Notes: generated from the sequence alone by a model not told the origin. DNA of 64,000 nucleotides from Bradyrhizobium sp. Rc3b (GCF_900114915.1 NZ_FOUS01000006.1:124001-188000), one strand, 5' to 3'. Shown: positions 8,220-16,040, counted from the first letter of the stretch. Program-made: numbers and translations.

Positions 8220-9158
8220 ATGTCTGGACTGCACCATGTCACCGCGATTGCCGGCGACCCCATCAGGAATTTCCGCTTCTACACGCGGGATCTCGGCCTG
8301 CGCTTCGTCAAGAAGACGGTCAATTTCGATGATCCCGGCACCTATCACTTCTATTATGGCGACGAGACCGGCCGCCCCGGCACCATCCTGACCTTCTTTC
8401 CGTGGGCGGGCGTTCCGGCCGGGCGCCGCGGCGTCGGCGAGACCCATCAGACTGCCTTCCGCGTGCCGCAGCGCTCGCTCGGCTACTGGACCCAGCGTTT
8501 CACCGAGAAGGGCATCGCGTATGAGGCGCTCGAAAAGCGCTTCGGCGAATCCGTGCTGCCGTTCACCGATCCCGATGGCATGGCGCTCGCGCTGGTCGGC
8601 GTGCCGGGTGCGGAGAACGAGCCCGGCTGGAGCAATGGCGACGTGCCGGCCGAGCACGCGATCCGCGGTTTCCATGGCGTGACCTTGCTGCTCGACAGCG
8701 CGGCGAAGACGGCAGCCGTCCTCACCGACGTGTTCGGCTTCAAGGAGACCGGCCGTGAAGGCTCGGTGATCCGCTTCAAGGCGCCCGGCGATGTCGAGGG
8801 CAGCGTCGTCGACATCTACGAGGCCAAGGGCTTCCTGCGCGGGCATCAGGGCGGCGGCTCGGTGCATCACATCGCCTTCCGCGCGGCTGACGATGCCGAG
8901 CAGGGCAAGATGGCGCAAAGGCTCGTGAGCAATCACGGCCTGCATCCGACCGAGCAGAGGGATCGCAACTACTTCCGCTCGATCTACTTCCGCGAACCCG
9001 GCGGCGTGCTGTTCGAGATTGCGACCGACATCCCCGGCTTCGCCGTCGACGAACCTGTCGCGACGCTGGGGAAAGACCTCAAGCTGCCTGCTTTCCTCGA
9101 AGCACAGCGCAAGCAGATCGAGGGCGTACTGCCGAATCTGGAAGAGACCGTGTCATGA
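8220..9158 (+). CDS. VOC-family ring-cleaving dioxygenase (MhqO-like)
   Basis: 312 residues and two vicinal-oxygen-chelate modules. The first starts at once with 'MSGLHHVTAIAGDP' and contains HQTAFRV; the second starts near 155 with GFHGVTLLLDS and has HHIAFRAADD and a GVLFEIATD metal-ligand Glu. This is the layout of MhqO/MhqA-type ring-cleaving dioxygenases, which act on (hydro)quinones with Fe(II). I chose ATG 8220 because it begins directly at the family N-terminus; the frame is open upstream to 8106 but lacks family sequence. A GGAGG-like site sits 9 nt before the start. The next gene overlaps by 4 bp (ATGA) and encodes an MhqD-like hydrolase, so the pair probably detoxifies or degrades quinones. 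Confidence 0.88.
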   Translation: MSGLHHVTAIAGDPIRNFRFYTRDLGLRFVKKTVNFDDPGTYHFYYGDETGRPGTILTFFPWAGVPAGRRGVGETHQTAFRVPQRSLGYWTQRFTEKGIAYEALEKRFGESVLPFTDPDGMALALVGVPGAENEPGWSNGDVPAEHAIRGFHGVTLLLDSAAKTAAVLTDVFGFKETGREGSVIRFKAPGDVEGSVVDIYEAKGFLRGHQGGGSVHHIAFRAADDAEQGKMAQRLVSNHGLHPTEQRDRNYFRSIYFREPGGVLFEIATDIPGFAVDEPVATLGKDLKLPAFLEAQRKQIEGVLPNLEETVS

Positions 9159-9781
9159 CCGAGACTGAATTCATCCATCGCTTCGAGCCCGCGGCCAGCG
9201 CGGGCTCCCCTCCGCTGCTGCTGCTGCACGGCACCGGCGGCGACGAGAACGACCTGCTCGGGCTCGGCAAGATGATCTCGCCGGGGTCAGCCCTGCTCTC
9301 GCCGCGTGGCCGCGTGCTCGAGCACGGCATGCCGCGCTTCTTCCGCCGCCTCGCCGAAGGCGTGTTCGACGAGGACGACGTCCGCCGCCGCGCGAACGAG
9401 CTCGGCGACTTCGTCAACGCGGCTCGGCAGCGCTACGGCATCGCCGCGCCGGTCGCGGTCGGCTTCTCCAACGGCGCCAACATCGCAGCCGCGCTGTTGC
9501 TGCTAAAGCCGGAGGTGCTGGCCGGCGCGATCCTGCTGCGCGCGATGGTGCCGCTGTCGGATCCGCCCACGGCCGATCTTGCCGGCAAGCCGGTCCTGCT
9601 GCTGTCCGGGCAGGCTGATCCGATCGTGCCGGCCGGCAATTCGGCCAAGCTTGCGGCCCTGCTTTCGCAAGCAGGCGCAAGCGTGACCCATAGGGTCCTG
9701 CCGGCGGGCCATCAATTGTCGCAAGCCGACGTGACACTCGCCCGCGACTGGATAGGCAACGTCCACGCCAGGGCAGCATGA
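9155..9781 (+). CDS. Alpha/beta hydrolase, carboxylesterase/phospholipase type (MhqD-like)
   Basis: 208 residues, a normal length for the family. The oxyanion-hole motif LLLHGTGGDENDLL (about 22-35) and nucleophile elbow GFSNG (about 106-110) are present. The acid Asp lies in GQADPIVP and the catalytic His in GHQLSQAD near the C-terminus. It is cytosolic, since no signal peptide is seen. Its start codon overlaps the stop of the VOC dioxygenase, and MhqO-MhqD pairing is known from quinone-resistance operons. The natural ester or ring-cleavage product is not known here. Confidence 0.88.
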   Translation: MTETEFIHRFEPAASAGSPPLLLLHGTGGDENDLLGLGKMISPGSALLSPRGRVLEHGMPRFFRRLAEGVFDEDDVRRRANELGDFVNAARQRYGIAAPVAVGFSNGANIAAALLLLKPEVLAGAILLRAMVPLSDPPTADLAGKPVLLLSGQADPIVPAGNSAKLAALLSQAGASVTHRVLPAGHQLSQADVTLARDWIGNVHARAA

Positions 9782-9789
9782 CCTAACTA

Positions 9790-9819
9790 GCGGCGCATCG
9801 TTTCCAAACGGTGCGCCGC
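9790..9819 (+). terminator. Hairpin after the dioxygenase/hydrolase operon
   Basis: The arms GCGGCGCATCG and CGGTGCGCCGC pair with one G-U wobble around TTTCCAAA, starting 9 nt after the stop codon. There is no long U-tract, but position and stem length support a transcript end. Confidence 0.6.
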
Positions 9820-9823
9820 CGCC

Positions 9824-9949
9824 TTCACTCGAACCGCCCGTCGTGGGTCGCACCCATACGGCCTTGATCGCGCCGAAGGGATGCTCGACTGTCTCACGTC
9901 GCGTCCGCATGGCGTCTGGAGTGGAATCGAGCAGTCTCTCAACTCTCAA
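9824..9949 (-). pseudogene. Remnant of an IS1182-type DDE transposase C-terminus
   Basis: The minus-strand frame reads 'MRTRRETVEHPFGAIKA' around 9910-9860. This matches the very conserved 'RR-TVEHPFG-IK' block near the C-terminus of IS1182/IS5-like transposases. Immediately after it the frame loses similarity. No inverted repeats or other parts of the element are present, so only a scrap of an old insertion remains. Confidence 0.65.
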
Positions 9950-9983
9950 GAAGCGAGCGTCTCGCTACTAGCAAACGCATTGC

Positions 9984-10919
9984 CTATGCGGTGGGCGTCG
10001 CGCCGAGCGCTGAGTGCGATGGTACACCCCTTACGAAGTCTATGAATGCGCGCAACGGCGCCGGCACGAGACGTCTGCCAGGATAGTAGAGAAAGGGACC
10101 CGAAAAGCTTTGCCACCAGGGTTCGAGGACCGGCTCGAGCTGACCACTGGCGAGATGGGGACGAAGCCAGTCCTCGAAGAGGGTGACAATGCCGGTACCG
10201 GCGATGGCGGCGGCAACGGCGAGATCTGTCGCCGCCCCGACGCTGACCAGCAGCGGCCCTTTGGGTTCAACGCGAACCATTTCGCCCTCCCGTTCAAACT
10301 CCCACGGAGCCACCATCGCGCCGGACGAAAGACGACTGCCAAGGCAAGCGTGGTTGACAAGCTCGCGAGGATGATTGGGCCGGCCGTAGCGATCCAGGTA
10401 GTTTGGAGAGGCAGCGGTTGCAAAGCGCTGAACGCGAGGACCGATTGGAATCGCCATCATGTCCTGTTCCAGACGCTCGTCGTATCGGATGCCAGCGTCA
10501 CAACCAGCGGCCAGAACGTCGATAAAGTTATTGTCCGCAATCACTTCAAGCCGGATGTCAGGATAAGCGGCGAGAAAGGGCGGCGCGATGGTGGGCAGCA
10601 CGAGGCGTGCCGCACTGACCGGTACGTTCAGACGCAGCGTACCTGCTGGCCTGTTGCGGGAGCCGTTGACAACATCGACGGCAGCTTCCACCTCGGCGAA
10701 TGCTGGCCCGAGCCGCTCGAGGAGACGTTGACCTACCTCAGTGGGCACCACGGTTCGCGTCGTCCGGTTCAACAATCTGACGCCGAGTTGCGCTTCCAGC
10801 CTGGTTACCGCCTCGCTGAGTCCTGACGCACTGGCTCCGCTCGACCGAGCTCCGTCCCGAAAGCCTCCGGCCCGCGCGACGGTCACAAAAGCGTTCAGTT
10901 CACCCAGATCGACTTTCAC
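9984..10919 (-). CDS. LysR-family transcriptional regulator
   Basis: 311 residues. The HTH is at about 1-60 ('GGFRDGARSSGASASGLSEAVTRLE'), followed by the wing 'LLNRTTRTVVPTEVGQRLLERL' and an effector domain from about residue 92. It is divergent from an aldo/keto reductase gene across a 97-bp gap that carries overlapping inverted repeats right at the LysR start codon. Autoregulation and control of the reductase are the natural reading. It is related to, but clearly distinct from, the LysR encoded at 7178-8089: both belong to the group with an 'NRTTR' wing. The inducer is not evident. Confidence 0.92.
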   Translation of the reverse strand: MKVDLGELNAFVTVARAGGFRDGARSSGASASGLSEAVTRLEAQLGVRLLNRTTRTVVPTEVGQRLLERLGPAFAEVEAAVDVVNGSRNRPAGTLRLNVPVSAARLVLPTIAPPFLAAYPDIRLEVIADNNFIDVLAAGCDAGIRYDERLEQDMMAIPIGPRVQRFATAASPNYLDRYGRPNHPRELVNHACLGSRLSSGAMVAPWEFEREGEMVRVEPKGPLLVSVGAATDLAVAAAIAGTGIVTLFEDWLRPHLASGQLEPVLEPWWQSFSGPFLYYPGRRLVPAPLRAFIDFVRGVPSHSALGATPTA

Positions 10920-10947
10920 TGTTCGCTTCTCCGAACAACCCGTTCGG
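10920..10947. promoter_or_regulatory. Overlapping inverted repeats in the LysR/AKR intergenic region
   Basis: TGTTCG-N6-CGAACA (10920-10937) overlaps CCGAAC-N5-GTTCGG (10931-10947), so three alternating half-sites occur in 28 bp. The first lies against the LysR start codon. This fits an autoregulatory LysR site. Confidence 0.45.
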
Positions 10948-11016
10948 ATTGTACCCGGTTATCGAGCGCGCGGGCAACGTCTACCTACCGACCATTGGTT
11001 CTTATGGAGATGACCT

Positions 11017-11892
11017 ATGCCCAACACCGGCCTAACTGCCAGCTTTGACCTCGGAGACCGCCGCGTGAAGCGGCTTGGCTACGGTGCCATGCAGCTTGCT
11101 GGCCCGCACGTGTTCGGTCCGCCCAGGGATCGCACCGCCGCATTGGCTGTGCTGCGAGCGGCCATCGCGTCCGGCGTGAACCATATCGACACAGCCGACT
11201 TCTACGGCCCACATGTCACAAACCAGTTGATCCGTGAGGCGCTGCACCCCTACCCCAGGGATCTCGTCATCGACACCAAAATCGGGGCTCGGCGTGGCGC
11301 GGACGCCTCATGGAATCCGGCCTTCTCGCGCGAAGAGCTCACCCAGGCGGTCCACGACAATCTGAAAAATCTCGGGGTCGACGCACTCGATGTCGTCAAC
11401 TTCCGCGTCATGATCGACCGGCATGGCCCCGCCGAAGGCTCGATCGAAGCGCCGCTGAACGTCTTGGCCGATCTCCAACGTCAGGGCCTGATAAGGCATA
11501 TTGGGCTGAGCAACGTGACCGCGACGCAGGTCGCGGAAGGACGCAAGATTTGCAAGATCGTCTGCGTTCAGAACCAATACAATCTGGCCCACAGGTCTGA
11601 CGACTCCTTGATCGACGACCTTGCCCGGGACGGCACTGCCTACGTGCCGTTCTTCCCGCTCGGCGGGTTCACCCCCCTGCAATCGTCCACTCTAACCGAT
11701 GTCGCCGCTCGCCTCGGCGCAACGCCCATGCAGGTCGCGCTTGCTTGGCTCCTTCGTCGCTCACCTAACATCCTGCTTATCCCCGGCACTTCGTCCGTCG
11801 CGCATCTGCGCGAGAATCTCGCCGCGGCCGAACTCGATTTGCCGGATGATGCGATCGATGAGCTGAATGGCCTTGCCGGGAGCCCCGGTTGA
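11017..11892 (+). CDS. Aldo/keto reductase
   Basis: 291 residues forming the AKR (beta/alpha)8 barrel. Seen: RLGYGAMQLAG near the start, 'GVNHIDTADFYGPH' with Asp58 and Tyr63, 'DLVIDTKIG' with Lys88, a GLIRHIGLSN segment, and a C-terminal 'LLIPGTSSVAHLREN' NADP-binding motif. The position normally held by the catalytic His in the tetrad reads 'DALDVVNFR', i.e. Asn128. It is cytosolic and probably NADPH-dependent, acting on a small carbonyl. It has a good Shine-Dalgarno (ATGGAGATG just before the start). Divergence from a LysR regulator suggests inducible expression. The substrate is unknown. Confidence 0.9.
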   Translation: MPNTGLTASFDLGDRRVKRLGYGAMQLAGPHVFGPPRDRTAALAVLRAAIASGVNHIDTADFYGPHVTNQLIREALHPYPRDLVIDTKIGARRGADASWNPAFSREELTQAVHDNLKNLGVDALDVVNFRVMIDRHGPAEGSIEAPLNVLADLQRQGLIRHIGLSNVTATQVAEGRKICKIVCVQNQYNLAHRSDDSLIDDLARDGTAYVPFFPLGGFTPLQSSTLTDVAARLGATPMQVALAWLLRRSPNILLIPGTSSVAHLRENLAAAELDLPDDAIDELNGLAGSPG

Positions 11893-11989
11893 GGCGGTTT
11901 CCGGGCGCAGCATGGTGACAGTGCTGCCTCGTGCCAAATTGGGGCCGACAGTATGAAAATGGAAACGCTCAAGGACATCGGACGTCGCC

Positions 11990-12280
11990 ATGCCCTCAAG
12001 ACCCTGGCCGGCGCCGAGGTTGGGGTATGGCGCTGCGGCGGTTGGCGCAGCCGCTGCGGCCGGTGCTTACGGTTACTACAACTCCGGCTGCGACTATGAC
12101 AGCTACGGACAGTATATTTGTCCGGTGCAGTATACTTACCGGTATTTGATCAGCCAAAGTTTAGGTCGGCGGTTCGAAGCCGCCGTACTCATGCCTCGGC
12201 CAGAGCGCCGCTTCGTCAGCGGCCATCGTGAGTTTGTAAGATGGCCAAGATGCCCACCCGTGGCGGCGTCTACAATCTGA
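11990..12280 (+). pseudogene. Probable remnant of a small Gly/Ala/Tyr-rich secreted protein gene
   Basis: The frame contains 'GYGAAAVGAAAAAGAYGYYN' followed by CDYDSYGQYICPVQY. That is a pattern of short exported Ala/Gly/Tyr-rich proteins that I recall from Bradyrhizobium. The expected signal peptide is missing. Sequence before it (from 11953) is in another frame, and after about 12160 the composition changes. I read it as a 5'-truncated, decayed gene. The rest of the 11893-12517 gap holds a 52-codon open frame at 12241-12399 without recognisable similarity, and nothing else. Confidence 0.3.
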
Positions 12281-12517
12281 GACTGGGACCTGAGTTGCAG
12301 CTTTTGCAGCAGCCGCTTCCGCTGTTCGCCAACTTGATCAGCTCTTCCGCCGATCTGAACCGCAATGGTGCGATGAACTCGGGGAGCAACAGCCGATAAT
12401 GCTCCTTCCGTCACCGCGAGACTGTTCACTTTTGGCCACAGCCGCCATCGCTGATGCAATTCGCTTATGCGCAGCAAGCGCGGGACGAACCGATCATAAT
12501 TCGATAGAAACGGTCAT

Positions 12518-12670
12518 ATGACCGACCAAACTGCTGACGTCCAGGCTGCTATGCAGTATTTGACCTGGGCACTGGAAAAGATCGAAACGGTGGGCAACCA
12601 GAAAGCAGCCCACCACGCCCGTATAGCCTTAGAGGCGCTGCGCAAGGGTTCAGCTGATAAGACTGAATAA
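12518..12670 (+). CDS. Small conserved-looking protein, 50 aa
   Basis: The frame ATG 12518 to TAA 12670 encodes 50 residues: MTDQTADVQAAMQYLTWALE, then a Lys/Glu-rich helix and 'NQKAAHHARIALEALRKGS'. The composition is that of a soluble, helical, well-folded small protein, and the two halves look like a helical hairpin. I recall similar short proteins in Bradyrhizobium genomes, so I consider it real. There is no strong ribosome site (GAAAC about 8 nt upstream). Flanking DNA is accessory and gene-poor. The function is unknown. Confidence 0.6.
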   Translation: MTDQTADVQAAMQYLTWALEKIETVGNQKAAHHARIALEALRKGSADKTE

Positions 12671-12769
12671 TCAGCTTCGGCCTGGCACAGCAAGCCCGCT
12701 TCGGGTCAGAAGCGGTCGTCCAAGCGCCGAAGTGGTAGCGCTGCTAGGCGGCCAAGATGCAACCCGAGT

Positions 12770-12794
12770 CTCGCCCCGCCGCAGGCGGGGCGAG
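12770..12794. terminator. Perfect hairpin downstream of the first GGNDT-repeat gene
   Basis: CTCGCCCCGCC (12770-12780), GCA, GGCGGGGCGAG (12784-12794): 11-bp perfect stem. It lies 25 nt after the stop of the minus-strand gene and also downstream of the 50-aa plus-strand gene, so it could end both transcripts. Confidence 0.6.
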
Positions 12795-12818
12795 ATCGTT
12801 GCTTCCAGAGCAACTCGC

Positions 12819-14024
12819 TCAGATGAGGAAGTCGGTCTGGTGCAGGCTCGCCGCGTGGACGCCGTCGAGCGTGATGCTGTCGCTCGCCGATAGATGAATC
12901 ACGGCGTCGCCGGCGGCATTGTCGCTGATCAGGCTCGACAGCGCCGTCCAGTCCGCAAACCCGTAATCGTGCACATTGATCAGGTCGTGCTCGGTCACCG
13001 TGCTGCCGACCGCCTTGTTGCCCTGATCGAAATCGGTGATCAGGTCATTGCCGGAGCCGGTGTTGAAGACGAAGGTGTCGCTGTTTCCGCCGCCGGAAAG
13101 CTGGTCATCGCCGGTGCCGCCGTTGAGAATATCCCTGCCGCCGGTGATCGAGCCCGGCGTCGCGGGGGCATAGTTCGCGGCATCACCATAGAGGTGATCG
13201 TTGGTTGCTCCGCCGGTGAGAATATCGTTACCGCCTTGGGCATTGCCGGACATGGTCCGCGCATCGCCGAAGAGCTCCGGGTTCGTATAATGGAGGCTGT
13301 CGACGCCATCGAACTCGATTGTGAGAATATCATCTCCCCCTTGGGCATTGTCGGTCAGCGAGGTCGCCGAATCTCCGTAGCCGAATCCAGCGGTCCAGAC
13401 GACGTCGGTGCCGAAGGTGAAGGTGATGTTGTCGTTGCCACCATGCGCATCGCCGCCGATGGAGCCGATGGAATCGCCGCTAGCTGTCGCAAAGCCCTGC
13501 ATGGTGTTCACAGTGATGTCGAGCGTGTCATTGCCGCCCTGCGCCGTGCCGCTCATGGAACCGCCGGCATCGCCGGCGTACACATGGTCGTAGCTTCGCC
13601 AGCCCACCGCGCTCGTGATGGTGTCACTGCCGCCGTGCGAATTGCCCGACATGTCGCCGGCGACATCACCGAAAACATGCACGTCGGTGTAAAGCGAATC
13701 GGCCCCGACACTGATCGTGTCGTTGCCGCCCCTGGCGTCGTCGGTCATTGCCCGGGCGTCGCCGACCACGAGGAAGGCATTCCAGCCGTAGCTCCCGGTA
13801 ACGGTCAGGGTGTCGTTGCCGCCGCGGGAGTGGCCATGCAACGTCGTGTCGTCCTCGCCGAAGATCGTGACGTCAACTTCCGGCTGGGTGACGGTGACCG
13901 TCACGGTGTCGTTGCCGCCCCAGGCATCCGTGGTGGTCGGAAAATTCGGATCGCCGTAGAGGGTTTCGATCTGACCAAACTGGTCGAGCAGGACGTCGAT
14001 GGTGTCGTTCGGCAGATATTGCAT
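12819..14024 (-). CDS. RTX-like protein built of about 32-residue GGNDT repeats, copy A
   Basis: A 401-residue acidic protein with no cysteine and no Sec signal. After an N-terminal leader (MQYLPNDTIDVLLDQFGQIE) it has eight units of about 31-35 residues. Each begins with GG-N/S/D-D-T/N/I and ends with a beta strand plus 'GDA..M....'. Near residue 300 there is one classical hemolysin-type block (NGGTGDDQLSGGGNSDTFVF), then a C-terminal cap ending in ...TDFLI. The final region is typical of type I secretion substrates (established for RTX proteins). Ca-binding and secretion by an ABC-type I system elsewhere in the genome are inferences. The gene shares its whole structure and its 5' region with the gene just upstream. 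A GGGAG ribosome site lies 9 nt before the ATG. Confidence 0.85.
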   Translation of the reverse strand: MQYLPNDTIDVLLDQFGQIETLYGDPNFPTTTDAWGGNDTVTVTVTQPEVDVTIFGEDDTTLHGHSRGGNDTLTVTGSYGWNAFLVVGDARAMTDDARGGNDTISVGADSLYTDVHVFGDVAGDMSGNSHGGSDTITSAVGWRSYDHVYAGDAGGSMSGTAQGGNDTLDITVNTMQGFATASGDSIGSIGGDAHGGNDNITFTFGTDVVWTAGFGYGDSATSLTDNAQGGDDILTIEFDGVDSLHYTNPELFGDARTMSGNAQGGNDILTGGATNDHLYGDAANYAPATPGSITGGRDILNGGTGDDQLSGGGNSDTFVFNTGSGNDLITDFDQGNKAVGSTVTEHDLINVHDYGFADWTALSSLISDNAAGDAVIHLSASDSITLDGVHAASLHQTDFLI

Positions 14025-14264
14025 GGCGTAACTCCCATTTCATTGTCGGAAGCGGGGCTCACGTCGCTGGAATTTTTGCGCGACGTGCTGTGACCACGCT
14101 TCACGGAGACGAATTTAGTTCTGGTCGATGGCGGAGGTTTGCTGGAATTCGGGACAGAGTTTGATGGCGACGGGTTCGCTGCGCCGTGCGGCGAAACTCG
14201 TCATTGCGCAGCCGCGATGGCGCTCCGCGTCGCGGGGCGACACCGCCGCTCTTGCTCTGCGCCT
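14025..14264 (-). promoter_or_regulatory. 5' region of copy A and 3' flank of copy B
   Basis: There is no gene here. The first 150 bp upstream of copy A duplicate the region upstream of copy B, so promoter and leader were copied together with the gene. I could not pick a clear -35/-10 pair. No convincing terminator for copy B is visible before 14139. Confidence 0.4.
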
Positions 14265-15467
14265 TCAGATGATGAAGTCGGTTGGATGCAGGTTCGCCGT
14301 GTGAACCCCGTCCAGCGTGATTGAATCATTGGCGGAAAGATGGATCACGGCATCGCCGGCGGAGTTGTCGCTGATCAGTTTCGACAGCGCCGTCCAGTCT
14401 GCAAAGCCGTAGTCCTGCACGTCGATCAGATCCTGTTCCACCGCGGTGCTGCCGACGGCCTTGTTGCCCTGACCGAAGTCGACGATCGTGTCGTTGCCCG
14501 AGCCGGTGTTGAAGACGAACAAGTCGCTGTTTCCCCCGCCCCACATCCGGTCGTCGCCAGCCCCGCCGTTCAGCGTGTCGACGCCGCCGGTGATCGAGCC
14601 TGGTGTCGCCGGTTCGTAGATTCGCGCGTCGCCATACATGAAATCGCGGCCCGCGCCGCCATTGAGGACGTCGTTGCCGCCATGGGAATTGCTCACCATG
14701 GTCGGCGCATCGCCGTACATCTGCGCGCCGGCTTCCGCATACTGGCCGTCGAGCTTGACGGTGAGCACATCGTCGCCGCCTTGGGCGAAGTCCATCAGGG
14801 TTTCAGCCGAATCCCCGAACAAGGCTCCGCTCGAGATGGGGCTGCCACCGTTCAAGGTGACGGTCAGGTTGTCGTTGCCGCCCTGCGCGAGCCCCCTCAG
14901 GGAACCGATGGCGTCTCCGCTGACAGTCGCCCCGCCGTCCGTCGTGAGCACGGCGACATCGAGTGTGTCGTTGCCGCCGTGCGAAGTGTCCATCATTGAA
15001 CCGCCGGCATCGCCGGCGAACAGGTTGGCGCCGCCGCGCCACGCGATTGAGCCGGTGATGTCGTCATGGCCGCCCTGCGCATTGCCCGACATGTCGCCGG
15101 CGACATCCCCGAACGCCGAGATCGTCGTGTAGATGGTGCGGCCGGCATCCGCGACGATGGTGTCGTTGCCGCCCTTGGAATCATCGATCATCGATTGGGT
15201 ATCGCCGACCACGAGGGCGGTGTCCCAGCCGCCGTCGATGTCGGCGATCAACGTGTCGTTTCCGCCCTGGGAATGACCAAGGAGCATCGTGTGGTCGTCA
15301 CCGAAGATCGTGAGTTTTGCATTGAGCGCGGCGACACTGGCCGTCACGGTGTCGTTGCCGCCCACGACGTCGGTGGATGCCGGAAAGCCGGGGTCTCCAT
15401 ACACGGTCGCGATTTGGCCAAATTGGTCAAGCGTGACGTCGTAGGTGTCGTTCGGCAGATGCTGCAT
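14265..15467 (-). CDS. RTX-like protein built of about 32-residue GGNDT repeats, copy B
   Basis: A 400-residue paralogue of copy A. I chose ATG 15467 because it gives the same MQ-LPNDT start and the same GGGAG ribosome site as copy A; a longer in-frame start at 15548 would run into the duplicated leader DNA. It has the same eight GG-x-D units in the same order, including the unusual variants GGHDD and GGDDV at the places where copy A has GGSDT and GGDDI. One classical block (NGGAGDDRMWGGGNSDLFVF) is followed by a C-terminal cap ending TDFII. It probably binds calcium and is secreted by a type I system, as for copy A. Substitutions are concentrated between the GGND motifs, which suggests that the Ca-binding frame is under selection. 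Confidence 0.85.
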   Translation of the reverse strand: MQHLPNDTYDVTLDQFGQIATVYGDPGFPASTDVVGGNDTVTASVAALNAKLTIFGDDHTMLLGHSQGGNDTLIADIDGGWDTALVVGDTQSMIDDSKGGNDTIVADAGRTIYTTISAFGDVAGDMSGNAQGGHDDITGSIAWRGGANLFAGDAGGSMMDTSHGGNDTLDVAVLTTDGGATVSGDAIGSLRGLAQGGNDNLTVTLNGGSPISSGALFGDSAETLMDFAQGGDDVLTVKLDGQYAEAGAQMYGDAPTMVSNSHGGNDVLNGGAGRDFMYGDARIYEPATPGSITGGVDTLNGGAGDDRMWGGGNSDLFVFNTGSGNDTIVDFGQGNKAVGSTAVEQDLIDVQDYGFADWTALSKLISDNSAGDAVIHLSANDSITLDGVHTANLHPTDFII

Positions 15468-15859
15468 GGCGTAACTCCCATTTTCATTGTCGGAAGCGGA
15501 CCTGACGCCTGCAGAGCTTTCTTTTTTGCAAGACGCGTTGTTGACCACGCTTCACCGGGAGCGAATCTACCTTTGGTAGATGGCAGAGATTTGCAGGAAT
15601 TCGGGAGAGAGTTTGATCGCGCGCATGGAACCGCGGCGGCGGCGTGCGGATCGTCACCTCAGATTGCGCATCCGTGAAGGTTTGATGACCTGCCGGCAAA
15701 AGCAGCCGAGCGAACGCCGGCGAATCTGCTTGCGACTCCACCAGGCGGCATCGGCATCTTCACGGCGTGCCTTGCCCGACAGCGGCCCGAACCACGAGAC
15801 CGCGATGATGGAATATTGCCGGTGTTTTGCCCGACGGGTCAATGTTCCGGCGTATCGAC
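15468..15859. other. Gap upstream of copy B, no gene supported
   Basis: The first about 170 bp are the duplicated 5' region. From there to 15859 I see no coding signal on either strand. Open frames present (for example plus 15580-16140) are Arg-rich and lack domain similarity. Confidence 0.5.
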
Positions 15860-15910
15860 CATTGAACGACGCAACGCACAAGCCATTGCGACGCAACGTG
15901 CAAGCCATTG
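15860..15910. repeat. Short tandem repeat, two units
   Basis: Units of 24 and 22 bp, each CATTG then (AA)CGACGCAACG-CACAAGC or -TGCAAGC, followed by a third CATTG. The two units differ by a 2-nt insertion and two substitutions. Confidence 0.6.
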
Positions 15911-15979
15911 AAATGACTATGCCCGCCTACTGTGCATGGGGTTGTTTTTTAGTTTTTTGTTTGGACGCGTCAAACGAAT

Positions 15980-16004
15980 GGCCTCTCCCCGATGGGGAGA
16001 GGCC
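15980..16004 (-). terminator. Perfect hairpin downstream of the peptide-importer operon
   Basis: GGCCTCTCCCC (15980-15990), GAT, GGGGAGAGGCC (15994-16004). The 11-bp stem lies 37 nt after the last gene of the minus-strand operon. It resembles one arm pair of the larger CTCTCCCC palindromes seen at 31.7 and 42.5 kb. Confidence 0.6.
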
Positions 16005-16040
16005 AAGATTGACGCGATACGCTCGACTTGATGGAGCGCC

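Larger units (their letters stand above)
12819..15640 (-). repeat. Tandem duplication of a gene plus its 5' region
   Basis: Copy A covers about 12819-14200 and copy B about 14265-15640. The coding parts match unit by unit, with nearly identical C-terminal caps. The upstream DNA also matches: GTAACTCCCATTT-CATTGTCGGAAGCGG directly before each ATG (minus-strand gene, given on the plus strand), then TGACCACGCTTCAC at 14092-14105 and 15541-15554, then GGAATTCGGGA-AGAGTTTGAT further upstream. The copies have diverged, so this is not an assembly artefact. Confidence 0.85.

Noticed and set aside
12136..12477. Minus-strand open frame of 113 codons
   Set aside because: It is Arg/Gln-rich without fold signal, lies across a decayed region, and competes with a plus-strand frame that is equally unconvincing.
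12819..15467. Regular repeats of TCGTTGCCGCC taken as a CRISPR array
   Set aside because: The repeats are in-frame codons for GGNDT in two proteins; spacing varies and there are no cas genes.
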